From the NCBI RefSeq assembly GCF_002812805.1, contig NZ_NMUM01000030.1, positions 1 to 64,000 of the forward strand: a stretch of 64,000 bases of DNA, given 5' to 3'. The notes under the pieces are model-generated. The model made no database searches and was not told where the DNA came from. It saw only the letters and a program-made list of their open reading frames with translations. Of this stretch, positions 40,440-51,018 are shown piece after piece. This stretch comes from Microbacterium lacus (GTDB lineage Bacteria > Actinomycetota > Actinomycetes > Actinomycetales > Microbacteriaceae). Numbering within the stretch: the first letter of the stretch is position 1; every line of letters begins with the position of its first letter. The position numbers and the translations under genes were made by a program.

Positions 40440-42080
40440 TTAGCCCCGGCGGCCCTTGACGATGCGCTCCTGGTTGACGTCCTCGGCCTCGGCGGCCTCG
40501 ACCTCTTCGTGTCCGGGAGCGGAAATGCTCTGGCCCTTGCCACCCTGGAACTCGAGGGTGAAGGCGTCGACCTGCTTGTCGAGCTCGGCCAGGGTGTCAT
40601 CGTCCAGCACGTTGGTCGTGCGGAGCGTGGTCAGGATTTCGGTGTTGCGTCGCAGGTGATCCAGCAACTCGCTCTCGAACCGCAGCACGTCCTCGACGGC
40701 GATCGTGTCGAGCTTGCCGTTGGTGCCGGCCCAGATCGAGACGACCTGGTCCTCGACCGGGTAGGGCGAGTACTGCGGCTGCTTCAGCAGCTCCGTCAGG
40801 CGGGCGCCACGTGCCAGCTGGCGGCGCGACGTCGCGTCGAGGTCGCTCGCGAACATCGCGAATGCCTCGAGCGAGCGGTACTGGGCAAGCTCGAGCTTGA
40901 GCGTTCCCGAGACCTTCTTGATCGACTTGACCTGTGCGTCACCACCGACACGCGAAACAGAGATACCCACGTCGACCGCGGGACGCTGGTTGGCGTTGAA
41001 CAGGTCGGACTGCAGGAAGATCTGGCCGTCGGTGATCGAGATCACGTTGGTCGGGATATACGCCGAGACGTCGTTCGCCTTGGTCTCGATGATCGGAAGA
41101 CCGGTCATCGATCCCGCGCCGAGTTCGTCGGAGAGCTTCGCACAACGCTCCAGCAGACGGGAGTGCAGGTAGAAGACGTCACCCGGGTAGGCCTCGCGGC
41201 CCGGCGGGCGGCGCAGCAAGAGGGAGACGGCGCGGTAGGCCTCGGCCTGCTTCGACAGGTCATCGAAGATGATCAGGACGTGCTTGCCGCCGTACATCCA
41301 GTGCTGACCGATGGCCGAACCCGTGTAGGGCGCGAGGTACTTGAAGCCGGCGGGATCGGACGCGGGCGCGGCGACGATGGTGGTGTACTCCATCGCTCCG
41401 GCATCCTCGAGCGCGCCCTTGACGGCGGCGATCGTGGAGCCCTTCTGGCCGATGGCGACGTACACGCAGCGAACCTGCTTGTTCTCGTCGCCCGACGCCC
41501 AGTTGTCCTTCTGATTGATGATCGTGTCGATCGCGATGGCCGTCTTACCGGTCTGACGGTCGCCGATGATCAGCTGACGCTGACCACGGCCGATCGGGAT
41601 CATCGCGTCGATGGCCTTGATGCCGGTCTGCATGGGCTCGTGCACCGACTTGCGCTGCATGACGCCGGGGGCCTGGAGCTCAAGAGCACGACGCCCCTCG
41701 GTTGCGACCGGGCCGAGACCGTCGATCGGGTTGCCGAGCGGGTCGACCACGCGGCCCAGGTAGCCGTCGCCGACGGCGACCGAGAGGACCTCACCCGTGC
41801 GGGTGACCTGTCCACCGGCTTCGATGCCCGAGAACTCGCCCAGGATGACGACACCGATCTCGTGCTCGTCGAGCGTCTGCGCGAGACCCTGCGTGCCGTC
41901 CTCGAAAATCAGGAGCTCGTTCGCCATGACGCCGGGCAGGCCCTCGACGTGGGCGATGCCGTCCGCGGCGTCGACAACCGTGCCGACCTCGGTCGCGGCG
42001 GCGCCCGTGGGCTCGTACGCTGCGGCGAAGTCCTTCAGCGCGTCACGGATGACGTCGGGGCTGATCGATAGTTCTGCCAT
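40440..42080 (-). CDS. atpA: F1Fo ATP synthase alpha subunit
   Basis: Regulatory nucleotide-binding subunit of F1, 546 aa. It has the N-terminal crown ([17 protein letters not shown]), P-loop [15 protein letters not shown], and visual signature [19 protein letters not shown]-terminal extension rich in acidic residues ([21 protein letters not shown]) exceeds the usual core, as in mycobacteria and relatives, where such tails limit ATP hydrolysis. Confidence 0.97.
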   Translation of the reverse strand: MAELSISPDVIRDALKDFAAAYEPTGAAATEVGTVVDAADGIAHVEGLPGVMANELLIFEDGTQGLAQTLDEHEIGVVILGEFSGIEAGGQVTRTGEVLSVAVGDGYLGRVVDPLGNPIDGLGPVATEGRRALELQAPGVMQRKSVHEPMQTGIKAIDAMIPIGRGQRQLIIGDRQTGKTAIAIDTIINQKDNWASGDENKQVRCVYVAIGQKGSTIAAVKGALEDAGAMEYTTIVAAPASDPAGFKYLAPYTGSAIGQHWMYGGKHVLIIFDDLSKQAEAYRAVSLLLRRPPGREAYPGDVFYLHSRLLERCAKLSDELGAGSMTGLPIIETKANDVSAYIPTNVISITDGQIFLQSDLFNANQRPAVDVGISVSRVGGDAQVKSIKKVSGTLKLELAQYRSLEAFAMFASDLDATSRRQLARGARLTELLKQPQYSPYPVEDQVVSIWAGTNGKLDTIAVEDVLRFESELLDHLRRNTEILTTLRTTNVLDDDTLAELDKQVDAFTLEFQGGKGQSISAPGHEEVEAAEAEDVNQERIVKGRRG

Positions 42081-42160
42081 TGTCTTCCTCTGTCTTGAGA
42101 GTGCTGTCTGGTGCGGGGCTCTCGCTCCGCGTTCCGCACGGGGTGCGGGAATCCTGGGTG

Positions 42161-42967
42161 TCAGCTCGCCAAACGCTGGCGGAGCTCCGCAAGTCGCGCT
42201 GCGACCGAGGCGTCGATCACGTCGTCGGCGATCTGCACGCGCAGGCCTCCTACGACGGACGAGTCGACGACGGTGTTGAGCGAAACCTCGCGGCCGTACT
42301 TGGCGCTCAGCAGGCGAACGAGTTGCGCCGCCTGCGCGTTCGAGAGCGGAGTGGCCGTCGTGACGGTCGCGACCGTACGGTTCAGCTCGTCCGAAACGAT
42401 CCGCATGGTGCGCGAGAGGGCCTCACGGACACGACGCTCCCCCGGCTGCTGAACGATCGATGCGACGGTCAGCGCGGTGCCCGCACTGACGCGGCCCGCG
42501 AGCAGCGTGTCGACGAGCGCACCCTTCGAGGTGGCATCGCCGAGGCGGCTGCCGAGCGCGAGCTCGAGCTCGGGGTTCTGCGTGACCATCCTCGAGACCG
42601 AGAACAACTCGCCCTCGAGATCGGTCGAACCCTCGGAACCTGAATTCGTTGAGATCGCCACGACCCGGATCGCGAGCTCTTCGATACCGGCGATCAGATC
42701 GGTAGCCGAAGACCACCGCTGCTGAACCGCGAACGAGAGAAGCGAGACGGTCACGGGCGCGAAGGTGGGGCCGAAGACATCCTCGACGACCTTCTGCCGC
42801 GAGGCCGTCGAGGCCGACGGGTCGGCCAGCGCACCGCTCAGGTGCGACGAAGAACCGACGACCCGTGCCGAGTGGAAGAGCTGACTCGCCACGGCGAGAT
42901 CAAGTCCCTTCGCCCCGGACAGCTCGGCGTTCGACGCGCGCTGCGCCTGAGTGGTCGCGCTGCCCAT
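42161..42967 (-). CDS. atpH: F1Fo ATP synthase delta subunit
   Basis: Peripheral stalk subunit linking alpha to b. At 268 aa it is longer than the about 180-aa standard type and matches actinobacterial delta subunits with an enlarged N-terminal region ([19 protein letters not shown]). The conserved C-terminal part is [24 protein letters not shown]. It overlaps atpF by one base (TAATG), indicating coupling. 80 bp separate it from atpA. Confidence 0.94.
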   Translation of the reverse strand: MGSATTQAQRASNAELSGAKGLDLAVASQLFHSARVVGSSSHLSGALADPSASTASRQKVVEDVFGPTFAPVTVSLLSFAVQQRWSSATDLIAGIEELAIRVVAISTNSGSEGSTDLEGELFSVSRMVTQNPELELALGSRLGDATSKGALVDTLLAGRVSAGTALTVASIVQQPGERRVREALSRTMRIVSDELNRTVATVTTATPLSNAQAAQLVRLLSAKYGREVSLNTVVDSSVVGGLRVQIADDVIDASVAARLAELRQRLAS

Positions 42968-43536
42968 TACTCGGCCTTCCCCGCAGCAGCCTTTTCGGAT
43001 GCCTCGAGCTCGGCCAGGAAGCGGTCGACCACAGACTTCGCCTTCGCGTCATCGGAGAGGGACTCGCCGATGACACCGCCGGCGAGGTCGAGCGCAAGCG
43101 TTCCGACCTCCGAGCGGAGCGAGACGAGAGCGCCCTGGCGCTCGGCCTCGATCTGCGCGTGAGCAGTCGCGGTTTGACGTGCAGCCTCGGCGGCCGCGGC
43201 TTCCTTCGCCTCGGCGACGATACGCTTGCCGTCCTCACGGGCGGCTTCGCGGATCTCACCTGCCTCGCGGCGGGCGTCGGCCAGCTGCGCGGTGTACTCC
43301 TGCAGCGCCGCCTCGGCCTGCTTCTGCGCCTCGTCGGCCTTGGCGATGTTGCCCTCGATCGCGGCGGACCGCGCGTCGAGCAGCGCCGTCATCCGCGGAA
43401 GGATGACGCGCCAGAACACCAGCAGGATGACGACGAAGCACACCGCGGACCAGACGATGTCGTAAATCGCCGGGATGAGCGGGCTGGGCGCCTCGCCCTC
43501 GCCTTCAGCGGCGAGAGTGACAAGAGCGTTCAGCAT
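42967..43536 (-). CDS. atpF: F1Fo ATP synthase b subunit
   Basis: Membrane-anchored stator, 189 aa. One helix (YDIVWSAVCFVVILLVFWRV, residues about 25-44) precedes a long charged coiled coil rich in Ala, Glu and Lys (KADEAQKQAEAALQEYTAQL). It ends at the start of atpH. Confidence 0.94.
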   Translation of the reverse strand: MLNALVTLAAEGEGEAPSPLIPAIYDIVWSAVCFVVILLVFWRVILPRMTALLDARSAAIEGNIAKADEAQKQAEAALQEYTAQLADARREAGEIREAAREDGKRIVAEAKEAAAAEAARQTATAHAQIEAERQGALVSLRSEVGTLALDLAGGVIGESLSDDAKAKSVVDRFLAELEASEKAAAGKAE

Positions 43537-43565
43537 CCTGTCTCCTTAAGTGTGGGTCTGATGAC

Positions 43566-44682
<1,117 letters not shown>

Positions 44683-44876
44683 CGGAGGGTACCGATGCGA
44701 CGGGAATGGTCAGAGTCAACCGCGGCGGTGCACGTCACTGTGTATCGGTAAGACTGCGGAAAAGACTGCCGAAAAAACGTCTAACGACGGTGTCTGTTAC
44801 GACTGTGTCTGTCACGAACCTCAGTTCGATGCACGGCCCAGGGGAACGTCCCAACCCTATCAAGGATCTGAGCAGG
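44683..44876 (-). promoter_or_regulatory. atpI-atpB gap with two short tandem duplications; probable ATP operon promoter region
   Basis: 194 bp, less GC-rich than its surroundings. It holds two adjacent 12-bp copies of AAGACTGCSGAA (44750-44773, one mismatch), a run of six A, and two adjacent 15-bp copies of GACKGTGTCTGTYAC (44786-44815, two mismatches). The gap is large for this operon, so a promoter or operator for atpB onward is plausible, but no -10/-35 pair is certain. Confidence 0.45.
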
Positions 44877-45446
44877 TCACGAATCCGCGGGCGGCTTTGT
44901 GATGCTCCGGGATGTTTCAGGGGAGCTGTTATCGCCCGGCCCGGTGACATCGCCTAGCGCTGTCATCTCATCGGGCATCTTCACGTCACTCACGTAGGGC
45001 AGACGCATCCGCAGCATGACGACCACGTCTACGGCCAGAGAGGCGACGATTCCCGCGATCAGTCCGACGAAGAAGACCGGCGGAACGATCCATTCCTGCC
45101 CGCGCAGTACAAGCAGGACGACGATGAAGATGACGAACTTGAGCAGCCATCCGCCCAGCACGATCCCGAAGAAGATGGGGACGAAGAGGGGGTCACCGAA
45201 CCATCGGTTGGCGATCAGGATGCTGACAGCCGTGATGCCGAGGAACACCGCCGCGGTGAGCACGCCCGCGAGAGCACTCCACGAGCCATCCGCTCCCGCG
45301 ATGAAATAGCCGATGACCGCCCCGAGGATGGCGAGGGCTGCGGTGAGCAATCCGCCCCAGCGCAAAATCGTCGCGAGGATCGGGGTACTGGCGACGACGC
45401 GGCCCGAGGATGGGCTCGCTGCGTTCGGCGGGGACGGGTCGGTCAT
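44877..45446 (-). CDS. atpI: AtpI-like membrane protein of the ATP synthase operon
   Basis: A 189-aa protein with four membrane helices (about 28-50, 58-80, 88-115, 122-145) flanked by disordered Pro/Ser-rich ends. The location between wecA and atpB is that of actinobacterial AtpI, proposed to help c-ring assembly or cation supply. Sequence conservation of this family is weak, so assignment rests on topology and position. Its start overlaps the wecA stop by 4 bp. Confidence 0.75.
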   Translation of the reverse strand: MTDPSPPNAASPSSGRVVASTPILATILRWGGLLTAALAILGAVIGYFIAGADGSWSALAGVLTAAVFLGITAVSILIANRWFGDPLFVPIFFGIVLGGWLLKFVIFIVVLLVLRGQEWIVPPVFFVGLIAGIVASLAVDVVVMLRMRLPYVSDVKMPDEMTALGDVTGPGDNSSPETSRSITKPPADS

Positions 45447-46618
45447 GGCAGTTCCTCCACGGGGGTCAGAATCTCGTCGGGGGCGCGGGAGCCCGCCTCA
45501 CGGCGGGGCCGACGCGAGGGCATGAACGTCAGGACCAGGCACGCGGCGGCGCCGACAACGGCGAAGACGACTCCGATCCAATAGGACAGTTGATTGCGTT
45601 CGGCGATGAACATCAGCAGGACGGCGAAGCTGATGACCGCCGTCCAGGCGTAGAAGATCAGCACGGCATCGCGGTCGCTGTGCCCCATGTCGAGCATGCG
45701 GTGATGCAGGTGCTTGCGGTCGGGCGAGAAGGGGCTCTTGCCCGCGTGCAGGCGGCGGAGCACCGCCATCCCGAAGTCGAGCAGAGGGAGCAACACGACA
45801 ACGACCGGAAGAACGATCGGGATGAAGGCACCGAGCAACTGCGAGCGGCCGAAGTCCTCGGGATCGAGGGCGCCCGGCGGGATGGCACCCGTGATCGCGA
45901 TCGCCGATGTCGCCATCAGCAGACCGAGCAGCAGAGCACCCGAGTCGCCCATGAACAGCTTCGCCGGACTCCAGTTCAGGGGCAGGAAGCCCAGGCACGC
46001 GCCCACGAGCACGGCGGCGATGAAAGTGGCGAGCGAGAAGTTGTTCGTCGCGAACTCGCGCAGCAACAGATAGGAGTAGACGAAGAACACACCGTTCGCG
46101 ATCAGGCAGACACCCGCCACGAGCCCGTCGAGGCCGTCGATGAAGTTGACCGCGTTCATCACGACGACGATCGAGAAAACGGTGAGGGTGAAACTCACCC
46201 AGCTCGAGCCGACCGTCATCCCGCCGATGGGCAGCGAATAGATCTGCAGCCCCCCGACGCCCGCGATCAGGCCGGCAGCGAGGAATTGGGCCCCGAGCTT
46301 GATGAGCCAGTCGAGGTCCCAGAGATCATCGACGACACCCACGATCACGATCAGCAGCATCGCGCCGAGGATCGCGTAGATCTGCTGCGGAGCGGACCAG
46401 AACGGGTTGAAGAAGTCGTTGGCACGCGACACGACGAATGCCGCGACGATGCCGAAGAACATCGCGACCCCGCCGAGCCGAGGCGTCGGGGTCTTGTGGA
46501 CGTCGCGCTCGCGGATGCCGGGATACAGCTTGAAGCGCATGCTGAGCTGCCATACCGCCCACGACAGAACGAGCGTCAGAAACGCCGTGAAGAGGATCGT
46601 GAAGATGTACTGCTTCAC
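45443..46618 (-). CDS. wecA: Undecaprenyl-phosphate GlcNAc-1-phosphate transferase (MraY/WecA family)
   Basis: A 391-aa polytopic enzyme that transfers GlcNAc-1-phosphate from UDP-GlcNAc to undecaprenyl or decaprenyl phosphate, starting wall polymer (arabinogalactan-like or teichoic) synthesis. Motifs: TPRLGGVAMF, metal-binding GVVDDLWDLDW, NFIDGLDGLVAG, and the nucleotide-sugar motif RKHLHHRMLDMGHS. About 11 helices. It overlaps tsaC upstream and atpI downstream by 4 bp each. Confidence 0.93.
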   Translation of the reverse strand: MKQYIFTILFTAFLTLVLSWAVWQLSMRFKLYPGIRERDVHKTPTPRLGGVAMFFGIVAAFVVSRANDFFNPFWSAPQQIYAILGAMLLIVIVGVVDDLWDLDWLIKLGAQFLAAGLIAGVGGLQIYSLPIGGMTVGSSWVSFTLTVFSIVVVMNAVNFIDGLDGLVAGVCLIANGVFFVYSYLLLREFATNNFSLATFIAAVLVGACLGFLPLNWSPAKLFMGDSGALLLGLLMATSAIAITGAIPPGALDPEDFGRSQLLGAFIPIVLPVVVVLLPLLDFGMAVLRRLHAGKSPFSPDRKHLHHRMLDMGHSDRDAVLIFYAWTAVISFAVLLMFIAERNQLSYWIGVVFAVVGAAACLVLTFMPSRRPRREAGSRAPDEILTPVEELP

Positions 46619-47307
46619 GCGGTGGCGCCCGATTCGAACGCGGCGGATTCGAGCGAGTCGCCCAGCAGCTCCCGCAACCGTTCGGTCGAGACGGCGCCCA
46701 CGCGAAGGACGCGCACCCGGGCATCCTTATCCCGGCGGGCCAGGGCCGTCGCATCGATGATGGTCGAGGCCACGCCCGTGCTCGAGGGTCCGTCATCGAG
46801 GTAGACCTTGACGCTCGAGCGCAACATCCGCTCGGCCTCGAGAACGGAGGTCGCGGCCGGACGGCCCGTGAGGTTGGCGCTCGAAACCGCGAGCGGCCCC
46901 GCATCCTGGATGAGATCGAGGGTGACGCGGTTGTCGGGCATCCGCACGGCGACCGTGCCGTACGTCTCACCGAGGTCCCACGCGAGCGACGGCTGGCTGG
47001 GCAGCACGATCGTCAGACCCCCCGGCCAGAACTCACCGATCAGCCGTTCGATCGGCTCGGGTACCTCGCTCACGAGGGCCGCGAGCATCGGCGCGCCCGA
47101 GACGAGAACGGGCGGGGGCGACTGGCGCCCGCGCCCCTTGGCGGCGAGCAGGGAAGCAACGGCGGCCGGACTGAAGGCATCGGCGGCCACCCCGTAGACC
47201 GTGTCGGTCGGCAGCACCACGAGTTCACCACGCGCGATCGAGCGTCGTGCGTGCCGCAGGCCCGCGAGGAGCTGCGCCTCGTCGCGGCAGTCGAAGATGT
47301 CGGACAT
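46615..47307 (-). CDS. tsaC: L-threonylcarbamoyladenylate synthase (Sua5/YrdC/YwlC)
   Basis: A 230-aa enzyme making threonylcarbamoyl-AMP from threonine, bicarbonate and ATP for the t6A modification of ANN-decoding tRNAs. The YrdC domain shows VVLPTDTVYGVAADAF, KGRGRQSPPPVLV, FWPGGLTIVLP and the PLAVSSANLTGRPAATS motif. Its place after prmC is the actinobacterial norm. Its ATG is preceded by GGCGGGAC. Confidence 0.92.
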   Translation of the reverse strand: MSDIFDCRDEAQLLAGLRHARRSIARGELVVLPTDTVYGVAADAFSPAAVASLLAAKGRGRQSPPPVLVSGAPMLAALVSEVPEPIERLIGEFWPGGLTIVLPSQPSLAWDLGETYGTVAVRMPDNRVTLDLIQDAGPLAVSSANLTGRPAATSVLEAERMLRSSVKVYLDDGPSSTGVASTIIDATALARRDKDARVRVLRVGAVSTERLRELLGDSLESAAFESGATA

Positions 47308-47334
47308 GTCCCGCCAAGTCTACGGCGGGCGCGG

Positions 47335-47487
47335 GAGTGCCCGTTCTCAGCGCGAGAGTGCCCGTTCTCAGCGCGAGAGTGCCCGTTCTCAGCGCGAGAG
47401 TGCCCGGCCAGGCACCCCCACACCGCATAACGGGCACCTTCGGCGTTGGAACGGGCACCTTCGCACGCCAGAACAGGCACCCTCGCG
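47335..47487. repeat. Inverted pair of short tandem repeats between prmC and tsaC
   Basis: Three identical 21-bp copies of GAGTGCCCGTTCTCAGCGCG(A) at 47335-47397 plus a 10-bp partial copy, then after a 26-bp centre three degenerate copies in the opposite orientation (AACGGGCACCTTCG at 47429 and 47450, AACAGGCACCCTCG after). The right units are reverse complements of the left ones. The RNA can form several alternative long hairpins. It fills most of the 192-bp gap between the two genes. Confidence 0.85.
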
Positions 47488-47499
47488 GAGGTCAGAGGG

Positions 47500-48387
47500 T
47501 CAGGGACGCAGCGCGGTCGTCGCGCGGTCGCGCATCGTCAGATCCGGATGCGTCGCTGCCGCGCGCCATCCGTCCGCCGTCAGGATGTCGCGCACCGCCG
47601 CGCCCTGCCACTCGCCGTGCTCGATCACGACCGTGCCACCGGAATGTGCCAGCCGGAGGGCCGCCCGGCTCACCCGGCGCACGACGTCGAGGCCGTCGGG
47701 CCCACCGTAGAGCGCCGCCTCGGGGTCGTGAAAGCGCACCTCGGGGTCGCGCGGGATCGCGTCGTCCGGCACATACGGGGGGTTCGAGACGACGACATCG
47801 ACTGTGCCATCAAGCTCGGTCAGGGCGGTGTCGAGGTCACCCCGAACGATGCGCGCGTTGGTCGCTCCGACGAACTCGGCGTTGCCCTTCGCCCAGATGA
47901 AGGCATCCGGCGACTTCTCGACTCCGTAGACCACCGCGTGCGGCACCTCCGTCGCGAGAGCGAGGGCCAGGGCGCCACTCCCCGTGCCGAGATCAACGGC
48001 AATCGGCGAGGGCGTTGCCGCCGCCCCGAGCGAATCGATGGCGAACTGCGCGACGATCTCGGTCTCGGGCCGTGGCACGAAAACACCGGGGCCGACCCGC
48101 AGAACTAGGCGACGGAACGGGGCGAGCCCGGTGAGGTGCTGCAGCGGGACCCGCGCGGCACGACGCTCGACGAAGGCTTCGAAGGCCGCAGCATCCGTGT
48201 CCTCGATTGCATCGCCACGGATGCTCGCCGCCTGCACTCCCCCACGAGAAGTGCCGAGCACGTGCGCCGCGAGCAGTTCGACGTCGACACCGGGGTCGGC
48301 GATGCCCGCCGCGGCGAGTCGCTCGGCCGCCTCACGAAGGAGGGGTGCGAGCGCGCGCGACGAAGAGGGCGTAACGGAGGGGGGCAT
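47500..48387 (-). CDS. prmC: Peptide chain release factor N5-glutamine methyltransferase
   Basis: A 295-aa SAM-dependent enzyme that methylates the Gln of the GGQ motif of RF1 and RF2. It has the N-terminal helical domain to about 85, SAM motif VDLGTGSGALALALA and the catalytic NPPY in VVSNPPYVPDD. It normally follows prfA; here about 5.9 kb of mostly plus-strand genes separates them. ATG 48387 was chosen over GTG 48399; a TAATGT hexamer lies just upstream. Confidence 0.92.
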   Translation of the reverse strand: MPPSVTPSSSRALAPLLREAAERLAAAGIADPGVDVELLAAHVLGTSRGGVQAASIRGDAIEDTDAAAFEAFVERRAARVPLQHLTGLAPFRRLVLRVGPGVFVPRPETEIVAQFAIDSLGAAATPSPIAVDLGTGSGALALALATEVPHAVVYGVEKSPDAFIWAKGNAEFVGATNARIVRGDLDTALTELDGTVDVVVSNPPYVPDDAIPRDPEVRFHDPEAALYGGPDGLDVVRRVSRAALRLAHSGGTVVIEHGEWQGAAVRDILTADGWRAAATHPDLTMRDRATTALRP

Positions 48388-48497
48388 GAGCGCCCCCACA
48401 TTACCGGGGCACCCGACCGGGCATTACCGGGGGCAACCGGGCCGAGCCGCGGATCCGCGGATTCGTCACAATCGCGCCGGGCCCGATGGGCCTCGCC

Positions 48498-48510
48498 TAG
48501 GCTCGTGGGA
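48498..48510 (+). promoter_or_regulatory. Promoter -10 upstream of cysK (TAGGCT-N7-GTG)
   Basis: TAGGCT followed by seven bases and a GTG that opens a 16-codon ORF. The predicted cysK mRNA would therefore have an about 80-nt leader that itself begins with a start codon. Confidence 0.5.
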
Positions 48511-48561
48511 GTGCGTCGACGACGACGCCGGAGCTTCGATCCATCCCGCGACATCCCGTGA
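48511..48561 (+). CDS. Candidate leaderless Arg-rich upstream ORF of cysK
   Basis: A GTG placed seven bases after TAGGCT opens [16 protein letters not shown] and stops at TGA inside the repeat tract before cysK. Six consecutive Arg codons (three of them CGA) follow the start. Leaderless small ORFs control Cys genes in mycobacteria through Cys codons, but this one has no Cys. It may be a regulatory leader or chance; no function is claimed. Confidence 0.35.
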   Translation: MRRRRRRSFDPSRDIP

Positions 48562-48579
48562 CATCCCGTGACATCCCGA
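48541..48579 (+). repeat. 10-bp tandem repeats in the cysK leader
   Basis: CATCCCG occurs four times at a 10-bp period (48542, 48552, 48562, 48572), three of them as GACATCCCG(T). The last copy runs into GAAAGG, the cysK ribosome-binding site. Slippage here would change the leader length and the end of the upstream ORF. Confidence 0.75.
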
Positions 48580-48590
48580 AAGGCACGCCC

Positions 48591-49529
48591 ATGGCCGGCA
48601 TCCACTCAGACATCACGTCCGCATTCGGAAACACCCCCCTCGTCCGGTTGAACCGGGTCACCGAGGGGCTCGGCGGCGTCGTGCTGGCGAAGCTGGAGTT
48701 CTACAACCCGGTCTCGAGCGTCAAGGACCGCCTGGGCATCGCGATCGTCGACGCGGCCGAGGCATCCGGCGAGCTGAAGCCCGGCGGGACGATCGTCGAG
48801 TCCACGAGCGGCAACACCGGCATCGCCCTCGCCATGGTCGGCGCAGCCCGCGGGTACAAGGTCATCCTGACGATGCCCGCCTCGATGTCGAAGGAGCGCC
48901 GCACCCTGCTGAAGGCGTTCGGCGCCGAGCTGGTCCTCACGGACCCCACAAAGGGGATGTCCGAGGCCGTCAACATCGCCAAGCAGATCGTCTCCGACAC
49001 ACCGGGCGCGATCTGGGCCCGCCAGTTCGAGAACGAGGCGAACCCGGCGATTCACCGCAAGACCACCGCCGAAGAGATCCTCCGCGACACGGACGGCGAC
49101 ATCGGATACTTCGTGGCCGGCATCGGCACGGGCGGCACCATCACCGGCGTCGGCCAGGTGCTCAAGGAGCGCGTGCCGGGAGTCCAGATCGTGGCCGTCG
49201 AGCCCGCCGACTCCCCCATCCTCACCAAGGGCCACCCCGGTCCCCACAAGATCCAGGGCATCGGGCCGAACTTCGTGCCCGAGATCCTCGACCGTGACGT
49301 CATCGACGAGGTCATCGACGTCTCGTTCGAGGACACCCTCGAGGTCGCGCGCACGGTCGCGACGGACGAGGGCATCCTCGTCGGAATGTCGAGCGGTGCC
49401 GCCATCTGGGCCGCGCTGCAGATCGCCGCGCGCCCCGAGGCCGCGGGCAAGAACATCGTCGTCATCGTCCCGTCCGCGGGCGAGCGCTACCTCTCCACCG
49501 CTCTGTACGAGCACCTGCGCGAGGAGTGA
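48591..49529 (+). CDS. cysK: Cysteine synthase A (O-acetylserine sulfhydrylase)
   Basis: A 312-aa PLP enzyme making cysteine from O-acetylserine and sulfide. PLP Lys lies in [12 protein letters not shown], the phosphate loop in [10 protein letters not shown], and substrate loop in [12 protein letters not shown] 48591 has GAAAGG upstream. It is followed after one base by cysE, giving a two-gene cysteine biosynthesis operon. It is on the opposite strand to the surrounding rho-atp block. Confidence 0.96.
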   Translation: MAGIHSDITSAFGNTPLVRLNRVTEGLGGVVLAKLEFYNPVSSVKDRLGIAIVDAAEASGELKPGGTIVESTSGNTGIALAMVGAARGYKVILTMPASMSKERRTLLKAFGAELVLTDPTKGMSEAVNIAKQIVSDTPGAIWARQFENEANPAIHRKTTAEEILRDTDGDIGYFVAGIGTGGTITGVGQVLKERVPGVQIVAVEPADSPILTKGHPGPHKIQGIGPNFVPEILDRDVIDEVIDVSFEDTLEVARTVATDEGILVGMSSGAAIWAALQIAARPEAAGKNIVVIVPSAGERYLSTALYEHLREE

Positions 49530-49530
49530 C

Positions 49531-50109
49531 GTGGGCCTTCGTTCCGCTTGGCTGACGATCCGAGAGGATGTCGCAGCCGCCCGCCTGCGAGACCCCGCCG
49601 CGCGCGGGGACCTCGAGATCGCGCTGCTGTACCCGGGGCTGCATGCCGTCTGGGCCTACCGTATCCATCACCGCCTGTGGGTGCGGGGTGCGAAGTTCTT
49701 GGCACGTTCGCTGTCGCAGGTGACCCGCTGGCTGACCGGCATAGAGATCCACCCCGGCGCGCGCCTCGGACGTCGCTTCTTCATCGACCACGGCATGGGC
49801 GTCGTGATCGGCGAGACCGTCGAAACCGGCGATGACGTCATGCTCTATCACGGTGTCACGCTCGGCGGCCGTCAGCGTGAGGGCGGCAAGCGCCACCCCA
49901 CTCTCGGCGACCGCGTGGTCGTCGGGGCGGGAGCGAAGATCCTCGGGCCCGTCGTGATCGGCGGCGACTCGGCCGTCGGTGCGAATGCCGTCGTGACCCG
50001 CGATGCGCCCGCGAACTCGGTACTGGTCGGCATTCCCGCCAAGGCCCGCGCCCGCCGTCCAGGCGAGGACACCCGGGCGCTCCTGACCGCCCCCGAGTAC
50101 TCGATCTGA
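49531..50109 (+). CDS. cysE: Serine O-acetyltransferase
   Basis: A 192-aa acetyl-CoA-dependent enzyme forming O-acetylserine. It has a short N-terminal helical region and left-handed beta-helix hexapeptide repeats with catalytic His in [14 protein letters not shown] and [10 protein letters not shown]. The C-terminal tail ends in Ile (PEYSI), the residue that inserts into the CysK active site in the cysteine synthase complex. GTG 49531 was chosen because it lies directly after the cysK stop and AGGAG. Confidence 0.93.
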   Translation: MGLRSAWLTIREDVAAARLRDPAARGDLEIALLYPGLHAVWAYRIHHRLWVRGAKFLARSLSQVTRWLTGIEIHPGARLGRRFFIDHGMGVVIGETVETGDDVMLYHGVTLGGRQREGGKRHPTLGDRVVVGAGAKILGPVVIGGDSAVGANAVVTRDAPANSVLVGIPAKARARRPGEDTRALLTAPEYSI

Positions 50110-50199
50110 CGCAGCGGGGCGAGCACGACGAGCGATCGACCCGCGCGACGCACCTGTGCGACACACGCACGGTGATATACCAGTTCGCGGAGGGCCCGA

Positions 50200-50211
50200 T
50201 AGCGTGAAACG
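50200..50211 (+). promoter_or_regulatory. Leaderless promoter -10 (TAGCGT-N6-GTG)
   Basis: TAGCGT six bases before the GTG of the ABC ATPase gene; no ribosome-binding site. Confidence 0.5.
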
Positions 50212-51018
50212 GTGACCTCGCCGACTCCTGCCGCAGCCCCGCCGCGCCCACAATCCGTTTCCCCCGCTCTCGCCATGCAGCTGAACGGTCTCGTGAAGCG
50301 CTTCGGTGAGAAGATCGCGGTCGACCAACTCGACCTAGCGGTACCCGAGGGATCGTTCTACGGGCTGGTCGGTCCGAATGGGGCCGGCAAGACCACCACG
50401 CTGTCGATGGCCACCGGACTGCTGCGTCCGGACGCCGGCCGCGCATTCATCCACGGCGTCGATGTCTGGGCGGAGCCGGTCCGCGCGAAGGCCATGATCG
50501 GCAACCTCGCCGACGGCGTGCGCCTGTTCGACCGACTCACCGGCGAGCAACTCGTGACCTACACCGGCATGATGTTCGGGCTTTCGCATGCGGATGTCGC
50601 GGCTCGCACGGCGGACCTCCTCCGCATCATGGACCTCACGGCGGCCGCCGGCACCCCTGTCGTCGACTACTCGGCGGGTATGACGAAGAAGATCGCCCTG
50701 GCCTGCGCTCTCGTGCACGCCCCCCGCATCCTCGTCCTCGACGAACCGTTCGAGTCGGTCGACCCCGTCTCGGCCGCGAACATCGAGGACATCTTGCGCG
50801 ACTACACGAGGGGCGGCGGAACGGTGATCGTGTCGAGCCACTCGATGGACCTCGTGCAGCGCATGTGCGACCACGTCGCCGTCATCGCGGCAGGTCGCGT
50901 GCTCGCTGCAGGTACGGTCGCCGAGGTGCGCGGCGACGCGACACTGCAGGACCGATTCGTCGAGCTCGTCGGCGGCCGTCACCACACGGAGGGGCCCGAG
51001 TGGTTGCGACTCTCCTGA
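50212..51018 (+). CDS. ABC transporter ATP-binding protein
   Basis: A 268-aa ABC ATPase. Walker A GPNGAGKTTTLS, Q-loop region, signature DYSAGMTKKIAL (a degenerate LSGGQ, common in exporters), Walker B ILVLDEPFESVDP and switch His in VSSHSMDLV. It pairs with the overlapping permease gene as an exporter of unknown substrate. Confidence 0.9.
   Translation: MTSPTPAAAPPRPQSVSPALAMQLNGLVKRFGEKIAVDQLDLAVPEGSFYGLVGPNGAGKTTTLSMATGLLRPDAGRAFIHGVDVWAEPVRAKAMIGNLADGVRLFDRLTGEQLVTYTGMMFGLSHADVAARTADLLRIMDLTAAAGTPVVDYSAGMTKKIALACALVHAPRILVLDEPFESVDPVSAANIEDILRDYTRGGGTVIVSSHSMDLVQRMCDHVAVIAAGRVLAAGTVAEVRGDATLQDRFVELVGGRHHTEGPEWLRLS

Noticed and set aside
47335..47487. Possible CRISPR array
   Set aside because: Repeat units are contiguous without spacers, the right half is in reverse orientation, and no cas genes are present.
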